Both the position numbers and the translations under genes were made by a program. A stretch of DNA of 42,661 bases from Saprospiraceae bacterium (GTDB taxonomy: Bacteria > Bacteroidota > Bacteroidia > Chitinophagales > Saprospiraceae). Shown piece by piece: positions 9,361-18,120 of this stretch (positions within the stretch are counted from its first letter, which is position 1; each line of letters begins with the position of its first letter). The stretch covers positions 31,576 through 74,236 of the forward strand of contig JAHDGF010000013.1 of the NCBI GenBank assembly GCA_020627785.1, given 5' to 3'. Under the pieces are notes generated by a model. That model was given only the letters and a program-made list of their open reading frames with translations, made no database searches and had not been told where the DNA came from.

Positions 9361-10548
9361 TTAAATCACACCTAATTGCTTACCTACTTTCGTAAATGCA
9401 GCAACCGCTTTTTCTAAATGAGCTTGTTCATGGCCTGCTGAGATCTGGACTCTTATTCGGGCTTTTTCTTTGGGTACAACAGGATAATAAAACCCAATAA
9501 CATAAATCCCTTCCTTCAAAAGTTCATTTGCAAAGTCTTGTGAAAGTTTAGCATCGTAAAGCATAATCGGAACGATCGGGTGAACACCAGGAATAATATC
9601 AAAGCCAGCCTCTGTCATTGCCTTTCTAAAGTAATCAGTGTTCGCTTCTAATTTATCTCTAAGGGCTGTTGAGTGGCTCAGGACATCGAGCACTTTTAAA
9701 GAAGCCCCTACGATTGATGGAGCTAACGTATTAGAGAATAAATAAGGTCTTGATCGCTGTCTAAGGATATCAACAATTTCTTTTCTTGCAGCAGTGAATC
9801 CACCACTAGCTCCTCCAAGAGCTTTACCAAAGGTGCCTGTAATGATGTCAACTCTGCCCATAGCATTTTTATACTCATGAGTCCCTCTTCCAGTCTTTCC
9901 AACGAAACCTGTGGAATGGCATTCATCGACCATGACCATGGCATCGTACTTATCTGCTAGATCGCAGATTTCATCAATCTGTGCGATGGTTCCATCCATT
10001 GAAAAAACACCATCGGTTGCAATCAGTCTTCGTCTCGCACCTTGGGCTTCTTTCAACTTGGCTTCCAAGTCTTCCATATTGTTGGTTTCATACCTGTATC
10101 TAGCAGCTTTGCACAATCGGATTCCATCTATAATAGAAGCATGATTTAGACTGTCAGAAATAATAGCATCCTCTTTGTTTAAGATAGGTTCAAATAGACC
10201 GCCATTTGCATCAAACGCTGCGGCATAAAGGATGGCATCTTCCATTCCAAGAAAGGCGGCAATTTTTTCTTCAAGTTCTTTATGAATGTTTTGGGTTCCA
10301 CAAATAAACCTTACCGAACTCATCCCAAACCCATGACTGTCAATTGATTCTTTTGCTGCTTGAATTACTTCAGGATTTGAAGAAAGACCGAGATAATTAT
10401 TGGCACAAAAGTTTAACACACCGTCCAATTGATCGGTGGAAATGGATGCTGACTGGGGAGTTGTAATTACTCTTTCTTCTTTATAAAGACCAGCTTCTTT
10501 GATCTCATTAATTTCGAGACTCAAAGCTTCTTTTACATTTTTAAACAT
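9361..10548 (-). CDS. kbl: Glycine C-acetyltransferase (2-amino-3-ketobutyrate CoA ligase)
   Basis: A 395-residue PLP enzyme of the alpha-oxoamine synthase family. It converts 2-amino-3-ketobutyrate plus CoA to glycine plus acetyl-CoA, the second step of threonine breakdown. Visible marks are [14 protein letters not shown] near the start, [15 protein letters not shown], the PLP-binding [16 protein letters not shown], and the Schiff-base lysine in [14 protein letters not shown] (about residue 245). Length and motifs match the family well over the full protein. It starts 4 bases after the stop of the threonine dehydrogenase gene, so the two form a pathway operon. Related synthases (BioF, ALAS) share the fold, but the neighbour supports Kbl. 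Confidence 0.96.
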   Translation of the reverse strand: MFKNVKEALSLEINEIKEAGLYKEERVITTPQSASISTDQLDGVLNFCANNYLGLSSNPEVIQAAKESIDSHGFGMSSVRFICGTQNIHKELEEKIAAFLGMEDAILYAAAFDANGGLFEPILNKEDAIISDSLNHASIIDGIRLCKAARYRYETNNMEDLEAKLKEAQGARRRLIATDGVFSMDGTIAQIDEICDLADKYDAMVMVDECHSTGFVGKTGRGTHEYKNAMGRVDIITGTFGKALGGASGGFTAARKEIVDILRQRSRPYLFSNTLAPSIVGASLKVLDVLSHSTALRDKLEANTDYFRKAMTEAGFDIIPGVHPIVPIMLYDAKLSQDFANELLKEGIYVIGFYYPVVPKEKARIRVQISAGHEQAHLEKAVAAFTKVGKQLGVI

Positions 10549-10552
10549 ATTC

Positions 10553-11509
10553 TTAAAGTTGGATAGGGGCTAATTTCTTTTTAGGTAAATTTTCAAACAT
10601 GGAGCTAACCATTTTCGGTAGGTCATAGGATGGCTTCCATCCCCAATCTACCATAGCTTCCGTGTCATCAATTTTTTGCGGCCAAGATTCTGCAATTTGT
10701 TGTCTGAAGTCTGGCAAATAAGTGCATTTGAAATCCGGATGATGTACCTGTATTTCTTGCACTAATTCTTCAGGCGTAAAGTTGATTCCTGAAATGTTGT
10801 ATGAAGTTCTTATGTTGATATTTTCAATAGGTGCTTCCATGATTTCAAAGGTTGCTCTAATGGCATCCTCCATAAATATCATCGGCAGTCGAGTATCTTT
10901 TTCTAAGAAACAAGAATACTCTTTTTTATCTAAAACATATTGGAATATCTCTACGGCGTAATCTGTGGTGCCTCCACCAGCCATTGATTGATATCCAATA
11001 ACTCCTGGATACCTTATCGAACGGATGTCAAGACCATATTTATTATGATAATACTGACACCAATATTCTCCTGCCACCTTACTCATTCCATAGACGGTAG
11101 TTGGATCTGTAATTGATGCTTGTGGCGCAACTATCAGTTTAGACTTGTGTCCAAAAACAGCAATAGAACTGGGGAAAAATATTTTCTCAACTTGGTTATT
11201 TCTACTTGCCTCTAATACATTAAACAAGCCTTGAAGATTTAACTCCCAAGTCCAGAGAGGGTCCTGTTCTCCTTTCGCTGAAAGTATGGCTGCTAAATGG
11301 TATATCTCCGTAATGCTGTGTTTCTTCACGACCGCATTCATAGCCTCGATATCAGTGACATCTAAAAGCTCAAATACATCTGCCGAAGGCATTTCCTTTA
11401 TGTCAGAAGCGACTATGTTATCCTTCCCGTATTTTTTACTTAACTCTGAGTATAGTACACTGCCTACTTGACCATGTGCACCAGTGATAAGAATCTTGTT
11501 TTGGGTCAT
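10553..11509 (-). CDS. L-threonine 3-dehydrogenase, short-chain (epimerase-like) type
   Basis: A 318-residue extended SDR enzyme. The NAD-binding Rossmann motif is [10 protein letters not shown] at residues 8-17. The catalytic Tyr-Lys pair is in [11 protein letters not shown] (about 139-149), and [11 protein letters not shown] follows, as in the NAD-dependent threonine dehydrogenases related to UDP-galactose epimerase. It oxidises L-threonine to 2-amino-3-ketobutyrate. The gene lies directly upstream of kbl with a 4-base gap and the same direction, so the unstable product can be passed to the ligase. The family assignment rests partly on this neighbour, because other NAD-dependent epimerases look similar. 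Confidence 0.92.
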   Translation of the reverse strand: MTQNKILITGAHGQVGSVLYSELSKKYGKDNIVASDIKEMPSADVFELLDVTDIEAMNAVVKKHSITEIYHLAAILSAKGEQDPLWTWELNLQGLFNVLEASRNNQVEKIFFPSSIAVFGHKSKLIVAPQASITDPTTVYGMSKVAGEYWCQYYHNKYGLDIRSIRYPGVIGYQSMAGGGTTDYAVEIFQYVLDKKEYSCFLEKDTRLPMIFMEDAIRATFEIMEAPIENINIRTSYNISGINFTPEELVQEIQVHHPDFKCTYLPDFRQQIAESWPQKIDDTEAMVDWGWKPSYDLPKMVSSMFENLPKKKLAPIQL

Positions 11510-11810
11510 GTAATTGTTGGATTATTAACAATGGGGGATTACATGTATCTAAGGTATTAAAAGCCTGAATATTCAAGGAAGATTGTGAAGTAATTATATG
11601 CCCTAACTTACATTACCTGCAGCTTAATATCCTACAGTCCACAAATGTTTCATGATTTCTGTTGACTCAGTCGTTGGATCGAACGAAAATTTGAAGCGTT
11701 GAATGCCCCTTTTTACTGGATTTCTGGAAAAAATGTAAAAAAAATTACCGTCGCATAGGGGTAACCCCTCTTTTCGATGTCTTATAATCAAAGGGTGTTG
11801 AAAATTATTC

Positions 11811-11851
11811 AAAAAAAATAAACCTGCTCAAAAGTGAGTAGGTTTTTTTTA
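11811..11851. terminator. Bidirectional intrinsic terminator, copy 1
   Basis: A 9-bp stem (11821-11829 with 11836-11844, one G-T wobble) and a 6-base loop are flanked by an A-rich run on the left and a T-run on the right. It can stop transcription from either side, which fits its place between tdh and ybbP, although both are read leftward. Confidence 0.75.
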
Positions 11852-11898
11852 TGCCCCAAACTTTCGTTCTTAAAAGACAGCAGTATATTTTTTTGAAA

Positions 11899-11963
11899 GG
11901 ACCGCAGAGCGGTCCCACTCCATTAGTCCAAAAAACCACATCAGTTTCGACCCCAGAGGAGTC
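11899..11963. repeat. REP-like double hairpin, unit 1
   Basis: Hairpin A is GGACCGC-AGA-GCGGTCC (11899-11915). Hairpin B is GACCCC-AGA-GGAGTC (11949-11963), with one mismatch in the stem. The spacer between them is conserved in the other three units. Confidence 0.8.
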
Positions 11964-12015
11964 GAATATCTTGTTCTCCAAGCCCGTGGTGCCCATTGAA
12001 AAATTACATATTACA

Positions 12016-12037
12016 ATTGATTTACATGTAAATCAAT
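12016..12037. other. 22-bp perfect palindrome
   Basis: ATTGATTTACA followed immediately by its reverse complement TGTAAATCAAT. It sits between the two 252-bp copies. It could be a dimeric regulator site or a mobile-element end. No gene reads away from it nearby. Confidence 0.6.
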
Positions 12038-12082
12038 GACTTATACATCTAAAGAAATAAATTCAAAAATAATTGATTCACC

Positions 12083-12334
12083 CATAGGGGTTTGTGCAGA
12101 TATTTCTGTCTTATAATCAAAGGGTGTTGAAAATTATTCAAAAAAAATAAACCTGCTCAAAAGTGAGTAGGTTTTTTTTATGCCCATAACTTTCGTTCTT
12201 AAAAGACAGCAGTATAATTTTTTGAAAGGACCGCAGCGCGGTCCCACTTCATTAGTCCCAAAGACCACATCAGTTCCGACCCCAGAGAGGTCGCATATAA
12301 AGATCCCCAACCATTTGATCCCCATTGAAAAATA
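12083..12334. repeat. 252-bp duplicated segment, copy 2
   Basis: Second copy of the segment at 11754-12005, offset 329 bases. It keeps GTCTTATAATCAAAGGG, the terminator and both hairpins, but not the 11-base palindrome at the left end. Its hairpin A loop is AGC instead of AGA. Confidence 0.8.
12140..12179. terminator. Bidirectional intrinsic terminator, copy 2
   Basis: Same stem, loop, left A-run and right T-run as the copy at 11811-11851, at the position predicted by the 329-base offset. Confidence 0.75.
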
Positions 12335-12560
12335 TCGTGATAGGACCGCAGAGCGGTCCCACTCCATTAGTCCCAAAAGACCACATCAGTTCCGACCCCA
12401 GAGGGGTCGAATATTTTGTTTTCTAAACATGTGATGCCCACTGAAGAATATTATGATAGGACCGCAGAGCGGTCCCACTTCATTCGTCCCAAAGACCACA
12501 TCAGTTCCGACCCCAGAGGGGTCGCATATTTTGTTCCTTACGCATTTGATGCCCATCAAC
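12228..12560. repeat. Tandem array of three REP-like double-hairpin units
   Basis: Hairpin A (GGACCGC-AGM-GCGGTCC) starts at 12228, 12343 and 12459, so the units repeat every 115-116 bases. Hairpin B (GACCCC-AGA-GGGGTC, with variants) lies at 12278-12292, 12394-12408 and 12509-12523. The spacer between hairpins and the AT-rich tail after B are also conserved. The array stops about 40 bases before the 3' end of ybbP. Paired short hairpins like this are typical of REP/BIME-type elements moved by RAYT transposases. No such transposase is in the window. Confidence 0.8.
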
Positions 12561-12596
12561 CAAGTATCACATTGATTTTCAATCAAAATTACTCCT

Positions 12597-15122
12597 CTAC
12601 ACATCCTTTCTCAAGGTCTCTAAAGGAGATTTCTGTACGACATCTTTCGTCATCCACAATCCAGTCAAAACCGTCAAAGACACAATAAAGAAGAATACCA
12701 AGATTAGTGGTAGGTATTGAATTCTGAATTCTAAGTCTAATTGAAAGGTGACTAAGAGCCAACTTGCAACCAATGAAAGAATGATACCAGTTGCTGCTGA
12801 AAGTATTCCGATGATTGCATATTCCGTTGCATATATCTTTAAAATTTGAGCTCGACTCGCACCTAAAGTCCTCAATAAAACAGATTCTTTTACACGCTGA
12901 AATTTACTTAGCAAAAGAGAACTAAGCAAGACAATAATTCCCGTCAGAATACTAAACCCAGCCATGAACTGAACTGCATAACTAATCTTGCTCAATATGT
13001 CATTCAGGGTCTTTAAGATTGAACTTAAATCAACCACAGAGACATTCGGAAAGGTCTTAACAACATCGCTTCTATATGCGTTTAAAACATCCTCACTCGG
13101 AGACTTGGTTACAAGCACTTGAAACTGAGGAGCCTGTTCTAATACACCCAGTGGGAATACAATGAAAAATCTGGTTCGCATGGAGGTGAAGTCGATTTCC
13201 CGAAGACTGCTTACATAAGTCTTGACCAACATTCCTTGAACATTAAATTCAATCTCGTCTCCAATTTCTACATCTAAATTTTCTGCATATCCCTCATCAA
13301 GAGAAATAAAAATAGAATCTCCAGGATTTACAGATCCTACAAAATTCCCTGCAATCAATTTTTCTGAATCATCGATGGTGTCCCGATAGGTTACTCTTAT
13401 TTCACGGTTAATGGCCCACCGCCTAGCAGTACGGGTGGTATCTGCCAGCCATTCTGATTTAGTTCTTCCTTGCCAGCCAGCAATCCTCATAGTCACAATC
13501 GGCACCTCTTCGACTACAGGCATATCAAATTCTCTAGTCTTCTGTTTTAGATCTTCAATCTGATTGGTCTCAATACCAAACAATATGGTATTCGGTTGTT
13601 CTCCTTCATCAAATGAAGCAACGTTTTCTAAGATCAAACCTTGAACAATAAACAGAGTACTAAGTATGGCCGTCCCTAAGCCCAAGGTGACCAACAAAAT
13701 CTGTGTTTGATTATTTGGCCGGTATAGATTAGAAAGTCCTTGACGGAATACAAAACTCCAGTTTCTAGGGAAGTATTTTCTAATGGCCCAGATCAGAAGC
13801 TTCGAAAAGAGATATAATACAAAGAATGCGACCAATAAGCCGATGATAAATATGGCTGAGTCAAGCAAACTTCCAGTGATTGAGAACAGATATAAGAATA
13901 GACTGATGACTATTAGGCCATAGACCATGTAAATTAATGGGTCTCTCGTTGGAGCACCTTCTTCTACATTAGATCTTATGGTTCGTAGTGGACTGATCTT
14001 TCGAATGCCCAATAAAGGGATCATCGCAAAAAGGGATGTAATCACAAATCCTAAAGTCAGTCCTTGAAAGATTGAAGGCCAAGCTATTGTTGTCTCAATA
14101 GCAAAGGGTAGTAAGTCACTAAAAACCTTAGGAAGGACAACTTGGATGAAGCTACCCAAGGCAGCTCCGACCATAGAGCCCAACATTCCAATAATCATTA
14201 TTTGCAAGAAATAAATGAAGAAGGCTTGGTTGGCTTTCATGCCTAGGCAACGATAAACGGCAATGCTGTTTACCTTATTTTTAATGTATATAAAAACACT
14301 ACTTGCAACACCTATGCAACCTAATAAAAGTGATACCAAGGCTACCAAATTAAGGAAGGTGTTAAGGGCATTGAATGCTTCTTCTAGATTTTCTCTTTGG
14401 TCATTAATGGTCCTTATTCGCATGGACTCATTTGAGAAGGTTCGACGTCTTTGACTTTTCCATTCATCAACATCTAGAGCTTCATTGACTTGATGGAAGT
14501 AGGCGTAATCAATCATACTTCCAGCCTGCATTAGGTCAGTGCTTTTTAAGGTTTCCAAGGATAGATAAATCGTCGGTGCGAATCCTGATCCGATGCCAGC
14601 TCCCCCTGGATTATTATCAAGACTACCGGCGATTGGTAATATCTGCGTCCCAAGTTTTATACTATCACCTGCTGTAAGTTTGAATTGCTTGAGAAATCCA
14701 TCATCTACGAGTAAACCGTTCGTTTTTCTGAAGGTTTCATTTGCGGAAGCGGGCGTAGTTAAGAACTCCCCATAAAATGGAAAAGCTCCCTCAATGGCTT
14801 TTAATCGCACAAATTGACTCCCATCATTCTTAGGAATGTAAGCCATCGATAATAGTTCGTGCTCCGTGGCTCTTTCTCCAGGCAACGAATCAAGCATGGT
14901 CGCTAAATCTACAGGAATTGCTTTATTGCCAGTTACGACAAGGTCAGCCCCTAATAAGGACGCCGATTGATTATCTATATCTGCAACAATATTATCATTG
15001 AAAGAGTTGATGGCAACCAAAGCAGAGATACCCAAAATGATCGAGGCAATGAAAAGTACGAGCTTTCCCCACTGCGTGCGAGCATCCAATAAGGCCGTTT
15101 TAATTAGAAAGGATATATTCAT
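12597..15122 (-). CDS. ybbP: ABC transporter permease, YbbP/FtsX-like
   Basis: An 841-residue permease close to the E. coli YbbP size (about 800). It has an N-terminal membrane helix (about 18-40), a MacB-like periplasmic domain (about 45-240), an FtsX block of three helices (about 260-380), two helices near 395-440, one near 475-495, a second periplasmic domain (about 500-690), and a final FtsX block of three helices (about 710-830). This is the ten-helix duplicated layout of the YbbP/LolC type. It should act with the ATPase encoded just upstream, whose stop codon shares a base with this ATG (TAATG). The family is thought to handle hydrophobic or envelope-bound substrates. The substrate is unknown. 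Confidence 0.92.
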   Translation of the reverse strand: MNISFLIKTALLDARTQWGKLVLFIASIILGISALVAINSFNDNIVADIDNQSASLLGADLVVTGNKAIPVDLATMLDSLPGERATEHELLSMAYIPKNDGSQFVRLKAIEGAFPFYGEFLTTPASANETFRKTNGLLVDDGFLKQFKLTAGDSIKLGTQILPIAGSLDNNPGGAGIGSGFAPTIYLSLETLKSTDLMQAGSMIDYAYFHQVNEALDVDEWKSQRRRTFSNESMRIRTINDQRENLEEAFNALNTFLNLVALVSLLLGCIGVASSVFIYIKNKVNSIAVYRCLGMKANQAFFIYFLQIMIIGMLGSMVGAALGSFIQVVLPKVFSDLLPFAIETTIAWPSIFQGLTLGFVITSLFAMIPLLGIRKISPLRTIRSNVEEGAPTRDPLIYMVYGLIVISLFLYLFSITGSLLDSAIFIIGLLVAFFVLYLFSKLLIWAIRKYFPRNWSFVFRQGLSNLYRPNNQTQILLVTLGLGTAILSTLFIVQGLILENVASFDEGEQPNTILFGIETNQIEDLKQKTREFDMPVVEEVPIVTMRIAGWQGRTKSEWLADTTRTARRWAINREIRVTYRDTIDDSEKLIAGNFVGSVNPGDSIFISLDEGYAENLDVEIGDEIEFNVQGMLVKTYVSSLREIDFTSMRTRFFIVFPLGVLEQAPQFQVLVTKSPSEDVLNAYRSDVVKTFPNVSVVDLSSILKTLNDILSKISYAVQFMAGFSILTGIIVLLSSLLLSKFQRVKESVLLRTLGASRAQILKIYATEYAIIGILSAATGIILSLVASWLLVTFQLDLEFRIQYLPLILVFFFIVSLTVLTGLWMTKDVVQKSPLETLRKDV

Positions 15123-15811
15123 TAAACTCTGCTGTCTTCGACGATCTCGCCATTTTTCAATCTAATTCTACGTTGTGTTTTTGTTGCCAATTCCAAGTCA
15201 TGCGTAACGATGATTAAGGTCGTTCCATTCTCTCGGTTCAGATCAAATAATAGATCTTCAACCTTGGCCCCTGTATCACCATCTAAATTACCGGTCGGCT
15301 CATCTGCAAAAAGTAATTTTGGATTATTACTAAATGCTCTTGCCAAGGAGATTCTCTGCTGCTCACCACCAGACAGTTGATTCGGGTAATGTTTTGCCCG
15401 GTCACTCAAGCCAACCCGATCTAAAAGTGACATGGCCGTGGATTTTATATTTTTCAATCCTTTCAATTCCATCGGAATGCTAATGTTCTCAATGGCTGTC
15501 AGGGTAGGGATTAACTGAAAATTTTGGAAAATAAACCCAACCTTATCATTTCTCAGGACCGCTCGTTGATCCTCGTTTAATTTACTGATATCTTGATTAA
15601 ATAAACTTACAGAGCCTGAGCTAGGTGCATCCAATCCAGCACAAAGCCCTAATAGCGTTGTCTTTCCGCTCCCTGAAGGGCCGATGATAGAAACCGATTC
15701 ACCTGCTTTCACAGAGAAATTTATCTCCTTTAAAACGGTTAATTCTTTGCCATGACCACTGTATACTTTACTCAATTGGTCAACTTTGACCACATCCACT
15801 GGCTCATCCAT
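15122..15811 (-). CDS. ybbA: ABC transporter ATP-binding protein, YbbA/LolD-like
   Basis: A complete ABC ATPase of about 229 residues. Walker A is GPSGSGKTT, the Q-loop is FIFQNFQLIPTLT, the signature is LSGGEQQR, Walker B is LLFADEPTGNLD, and the switch histidine is in IIVTHDLELA. This is the MacB/LolD/YbbA subgroup that works with FtsX-type permeases. I chose the ATG at 15811. A TTG at 15823 in the same frame would add four residues. The stop overlaps the permease start by one base (TAATG), a strong sign of co-translation. The gene diverges from the SGNH esterase with about 56 bases between starts, the same arrangement as ybbA-tesA in E. coli. Confidence 0.93.
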   Translation of the reverse strand: MDEPVDVVKVDQLSKVYSGHGKELTVLKEINFSVKAGESVSIIGPSGSGKTTLLGLCAGLDAPSSGSVSLFNQDISKLNEDQRAVLRNDKVGFIFQNFQLIPTLTAIENISIPMELKGLKNIKSTAMSLLDRVGLSDRAKHYPNQLSGGEQQRISLARAFSNNPKLLFADEPTGNLDGDTGAKVEDLLFDLNRENGTTLIIVTHDLELATKTQRRIRLKNGEIVEDSRV

Positions 15812-15867
15812 GTTCTTATTCAATATTTTGCCTTTACTTTGTTGCAGATTTTAAAGTCAGCATCTAC

Positions 15868-16560
15868 ATGAGAAATAAAATTCTAATACTAACTTCCTTT
15901 GTTTTACTTATCTCTTGTGGAGATAAACCCACAAAAGAAGCGCAAGTTATCAGCTCTTCGACAGATTCAAAAGAAGAAACGATGAATACGGCAAATAAAT
16001 CTTCAGAAAAGAAGAACATCCTCTTTTTTGGAGATAGTCTCACTGCCGGTTATCAATTATCTGAAGAGCAAGCTTTCCCTTTTTTAATCCAACAGAAAAT
16101 TGATTCTCTTGGTTTAAAGTATAACTGCATTAATGCCGGACTTAGTGGGGAGACCACCGCAGGAGGATTGAATCGAATTGATTGGGTGTTGAAACAACCA
16201 GTTGATATTTTTCTATTGGAGTTGGGTGCAAATGATGTGCTCAGAGGCCTCGATCTAGATCAAACGGAAAAGAATTTAAATGGCATTATTGAAAAGGTAA
16301 ACGCTAAATATCCTGAAGCTGAAATAATTATTGTTGGTATGCAGGCCCCACCGAATATGGGATCCGATTACATCAACAAATTCAACAAGATTTTTCCTAA
16401 ACTTTCTCAGCAGCATGAGGCTGGTTTGGTTAAGTTTCTTTTGGAAGGTGTGGCCGGGAATCCTGCCCTTAATCTTCAAGACAACATTCACCCTAATGTG
16501 GAAGGCCATAAAATTTTGACAGAGACTGTTTGGTCAGAATTAAAGAAATTCTTGAGCTAG
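15868..16560 (+). CDS. SGNH/GDSL arylesterase-lysophospholipase lipoprotein, TesA-like
   Basis: A 230-residue SGNH hydrolase. All four blocks are visible: GDSLTAGYQL with the nucleophile Ser (about residue 56), GLSGETTAGG, LGANDVLRG, and DNIHPNVEGHK with the catalytic Asp-His. These match TesA-type arylesterase/lysophospholipase. The start differs from E. coli TesA in having a lipobox (LLISCGDK, Cys at about 17), so it is probably a lipoprotein rather than a soluble periplasmic enzyme. A Ser/Lys-rich linker (about 25-48) connects the anchor to the catalytic domain. It diverges from ybbA-ybbP, a linkage also seen in proteobacteria, which suggests a shared lipid or envelope task. Confidence 0.93.
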   Translation: MRNKILILTSFVLLISCGDKPTKEAQVISSSTDSKEETMNTANKSSEKKNILFFGDSLTAGYQLSEEQAFPFLIQQKIDSLGLKYNCINAGLSGETTAGGLNRIDWVLKQPVDIFLLELGANDVLRGLDLDQTEKNLNGIIEKVNAKYPEAEIIIVGMQAPPNMGSDYINKFNKIFPKLSQQHEAGLVKFLLEGVAGNPALNLQDNIHPNVEGHKILTETVWSELKKFLS

Positions 16561-16564
16561 ATTC

Positions 16565-17968
16565 TTGCAAAGTCTTAACCTACATAAGTTTTCTGAAGAA
16601 CTGTTATCCAACCTTTCTTCTGGAGTAACTGTGGCCTTTATGATGGTTCCAGCATCCATGGGTTATGCCTTACTTGCTGGTCTGCCACCAGTGTACGGAT
16701 TGTATACCGCCTTCGTTCCTCTTTTACTCTATCCACTCATTGGAAGATCCTTACACATGATAGTGGGTTGTGCGGCGATCCCATCGATTCTTACTTTTTC
16801 TGCGCTTTCGCAAATGGCTGAACCCTTCTCAATAGATTACATCCAATATGCTGGAATTCTCTCACTTCTCTGCGGAATATTTTTAGCGCTGTTTGCTTTT
16901 ACCGGCTTTGGTAAATTGGCAAGGTTCATTTCTGCTCCGGTCGTTTTAGGTTATACACTTGGTGCCGCCTTGGTTATTTTACTATCACAATTGAAATACC
17001 TTTTTCAATTTGATCTACCGAGTGGGATGAAAAGCATTGAAAGTGTGGGTTTCTACCTTAGTAATATTTCTGATGCACATCAGATAGCAACGCTTTTTGG
17101 AACCTTAAGTTTGTTGATGTTGATTCTATTAAAGCGGATTCATAAGAAGATACCAGGGGCTTTAGTTGTTATGTTTGCAGCCATAGGCATCAGTTATATT
17201 TTTGCGGATGAATTGATTGGATTACGTTTGGTTGGTGAGATCCCTCCCGGTCTTCCATCACCTTCTTTTGACTTTGATATAGTAAATATACCTTTGAGAT
17301 TGGTTGGCTCTGCTTTTGTCATATCCTTTGTTTTGTTTGTGCAAAGTCTATCAATTGCTAAGACCTTATCCATGAAAGGTTCTAAAGAGCGAATTGGACC
17401 TATGAGGGAATTGTTAGGATTGTCAGTTTCTAATCTGGTGGGGTATGTATTTAACTGTTATCCAGTAGCGGGTAGTTTGACAAGATCTGCGGTAAATTTT
17501 GACGCTGGTTCAAAGTCAGGAGTTTCTTCCATGATTTCAGGTATAGTGATTTTTATAATCCTTTTATTTTTCACACCTCTTTTATCCTATCTTCCATTTT
17601 CCGTTCTGGCTGTGATCGTTATAGTTGCTGTATTTAAGTTTTTAGATTTTCATCTGCTTTCGCAAATTTTCAAGCATTCAAAGATTGAAGGGATATTTGC
17701 AACAGTCACAGCCGTTCTTACTTTTTTAGTAAACGTTCAGACAGGTATTCTGGCAGGCGTTGCATTCTATTTAATCCATGTGTTAATACAAGATAAGGGC
17801 TTAACGAAATTCCAGAATCCCAGAGATCATGAAGTCCCTTTAAATACAAAACTTAGATATTATCATCTTGACGAGGTTCAGGAACACCTCACTTGGAAAG
17901 ATAAAGATTTTAAACTGGACGATTATGATTGTGACTTCACCATGGAAGAATTTAAAAAGCAACTTTAA
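16565..17968 (+). CDS. SulP family anion (sulfate/bicarbonate-type) transporter without STAS domain
   Basis: A 467-residue SulP permease with about 11-12 membrane helices. The family hallmark lies at about residues 15-55 (SGVTVAFMMVPASMGYALLAGL, then PVYGLYTAFVP), and FNCYPVAGSLTRSAVNFDAGSKS is the second conserved block. Helices run to about residue 415. The remaining ~50 residues are charged and do not form a STAS domain, which most SulP proteins carry, so this is a short form. The first possible start is TTG at 16565, four bases after the esterase stop. The next Met lies inside the first helix, so the TTG is probably real. The ion carried cannot be read from the sequence. Confidence 0.9.
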   Translation: MQSLNLHKFSEELLSNLSSGVTVAFMMVPASMGYALLAGLPPVYGLYTAFVPLLLYPLIGRSLHMIVGCAAIPSILTFSALSQMAEPFSIDYIQYAGILSLLCGIFLALFAFTGFGKLARFISAPVVLGYTLGAALVILLSQLKYLFQFDLPSGMKSIESVGFYLSNISDAHQIATLFGTLSLLMLILLKRIHKKIPGALVVMFAAIGISYIFADELIGLRLVGEIPPGLPSPSFDFDIVNIPLRLVGSAFVISFVLFVQSLSIAKTLSMKGSKERIGPMRELLGLSVSNLVGYVFNCYPVAGSLTRSAVNFDAGSKSGVSSMISGIVIFIILLFFTPLLSYLPFSVLAVIVIVAVFKFLDFHLLSQIFKHSKIEGIFATVTAVLTFLVNVQTGILAGVAFYLIHVLIQDKGLTKFQNPRDHEVPLNTKLRYYHLDEVQEHLTWKDKDFKLDDYDCDFTMEEFKKQL

Positions 17969-18060
17969 AAGCTCAATTAAGTCACCTTTATAGAAGCCAT
18001 CCATTCATGAGCAACCTTTGAGCAACTCATCCATAAGCTGTGGTTCAACGGCCTAAGGGT

Positions 18061-18104
18061 CAAAAAAAAGAGGCCGCCTCCAATGTGGAAACAGCCTCTT
18101 TAAA
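18061..18104 (-). terminator. Intrinsic terminator between convergent genes
   Basis: The outer stem AAGAGGC (18068-18074) pairs with GCCTCTT (18094-18100), with an inner TCCA/TGGA pairing. The A-run on the + strand (18062-18069) gives a T-tract for minus-strand transcripts, ending the gene at 18121-18789. It may also catch transcripts from the SulP gene. Confidence 0.8.
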
Positions 18105-18120
18105 TTTATTTCAAATAGCC

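Larger units (their letters stand above)
11754..12005. repeat. 252-bp duplicated segment, copy 1
   Basis: This segment aligns to 12083-12334 at a constant offset of 329 bases with no insertion or deletion that I could find. Matching landmarks are CATAGGGGT at the left, GTCTTATAATCAAAGGG, the terminator hairpin, two REP-like hairpins, and CCCATTGAA at the right. Sixteen bases after CATAGGGGT differ between copies. In this copy they complete a palindrome GGGGTAACCCC (11758-11768). Confidence 0.8.
11510..12596. other. Gene-free, repeat-rich intergenic region
   Basis: I see no convincing gene in these 1.09 kb. The short open frames on both strands follow the repeats and are broken by single-base length differences between repeat units. 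The region holds two 252-bp homologous copies, each with a hairpin terminator and a REP-like double hairpin, two further REP-like units in tandem, an 11-base palindrome at 11758-11768 and a 22-base palindrome at 12016-12037. The first ~240 bases upstream of tdh probably contain its promoter. Confidence 0.8.

Noticed and set aside
12228..12560. Regularly spaced repeats as a possible CRISPR array
   Set aside because: Whole 115-116-base units are repeated, including the sequence between hairpins. There are no unique spacers and no cas genes.
11624..12688. Short open frames on both strands in the repeat region, including two + strand frames that both start MP.TFVLKRQQY
   Set aside because: They follow the duplicated repeats and terminators. 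Repeat units differ by single-base length changes that break the frame, and no protein family is recognisable.
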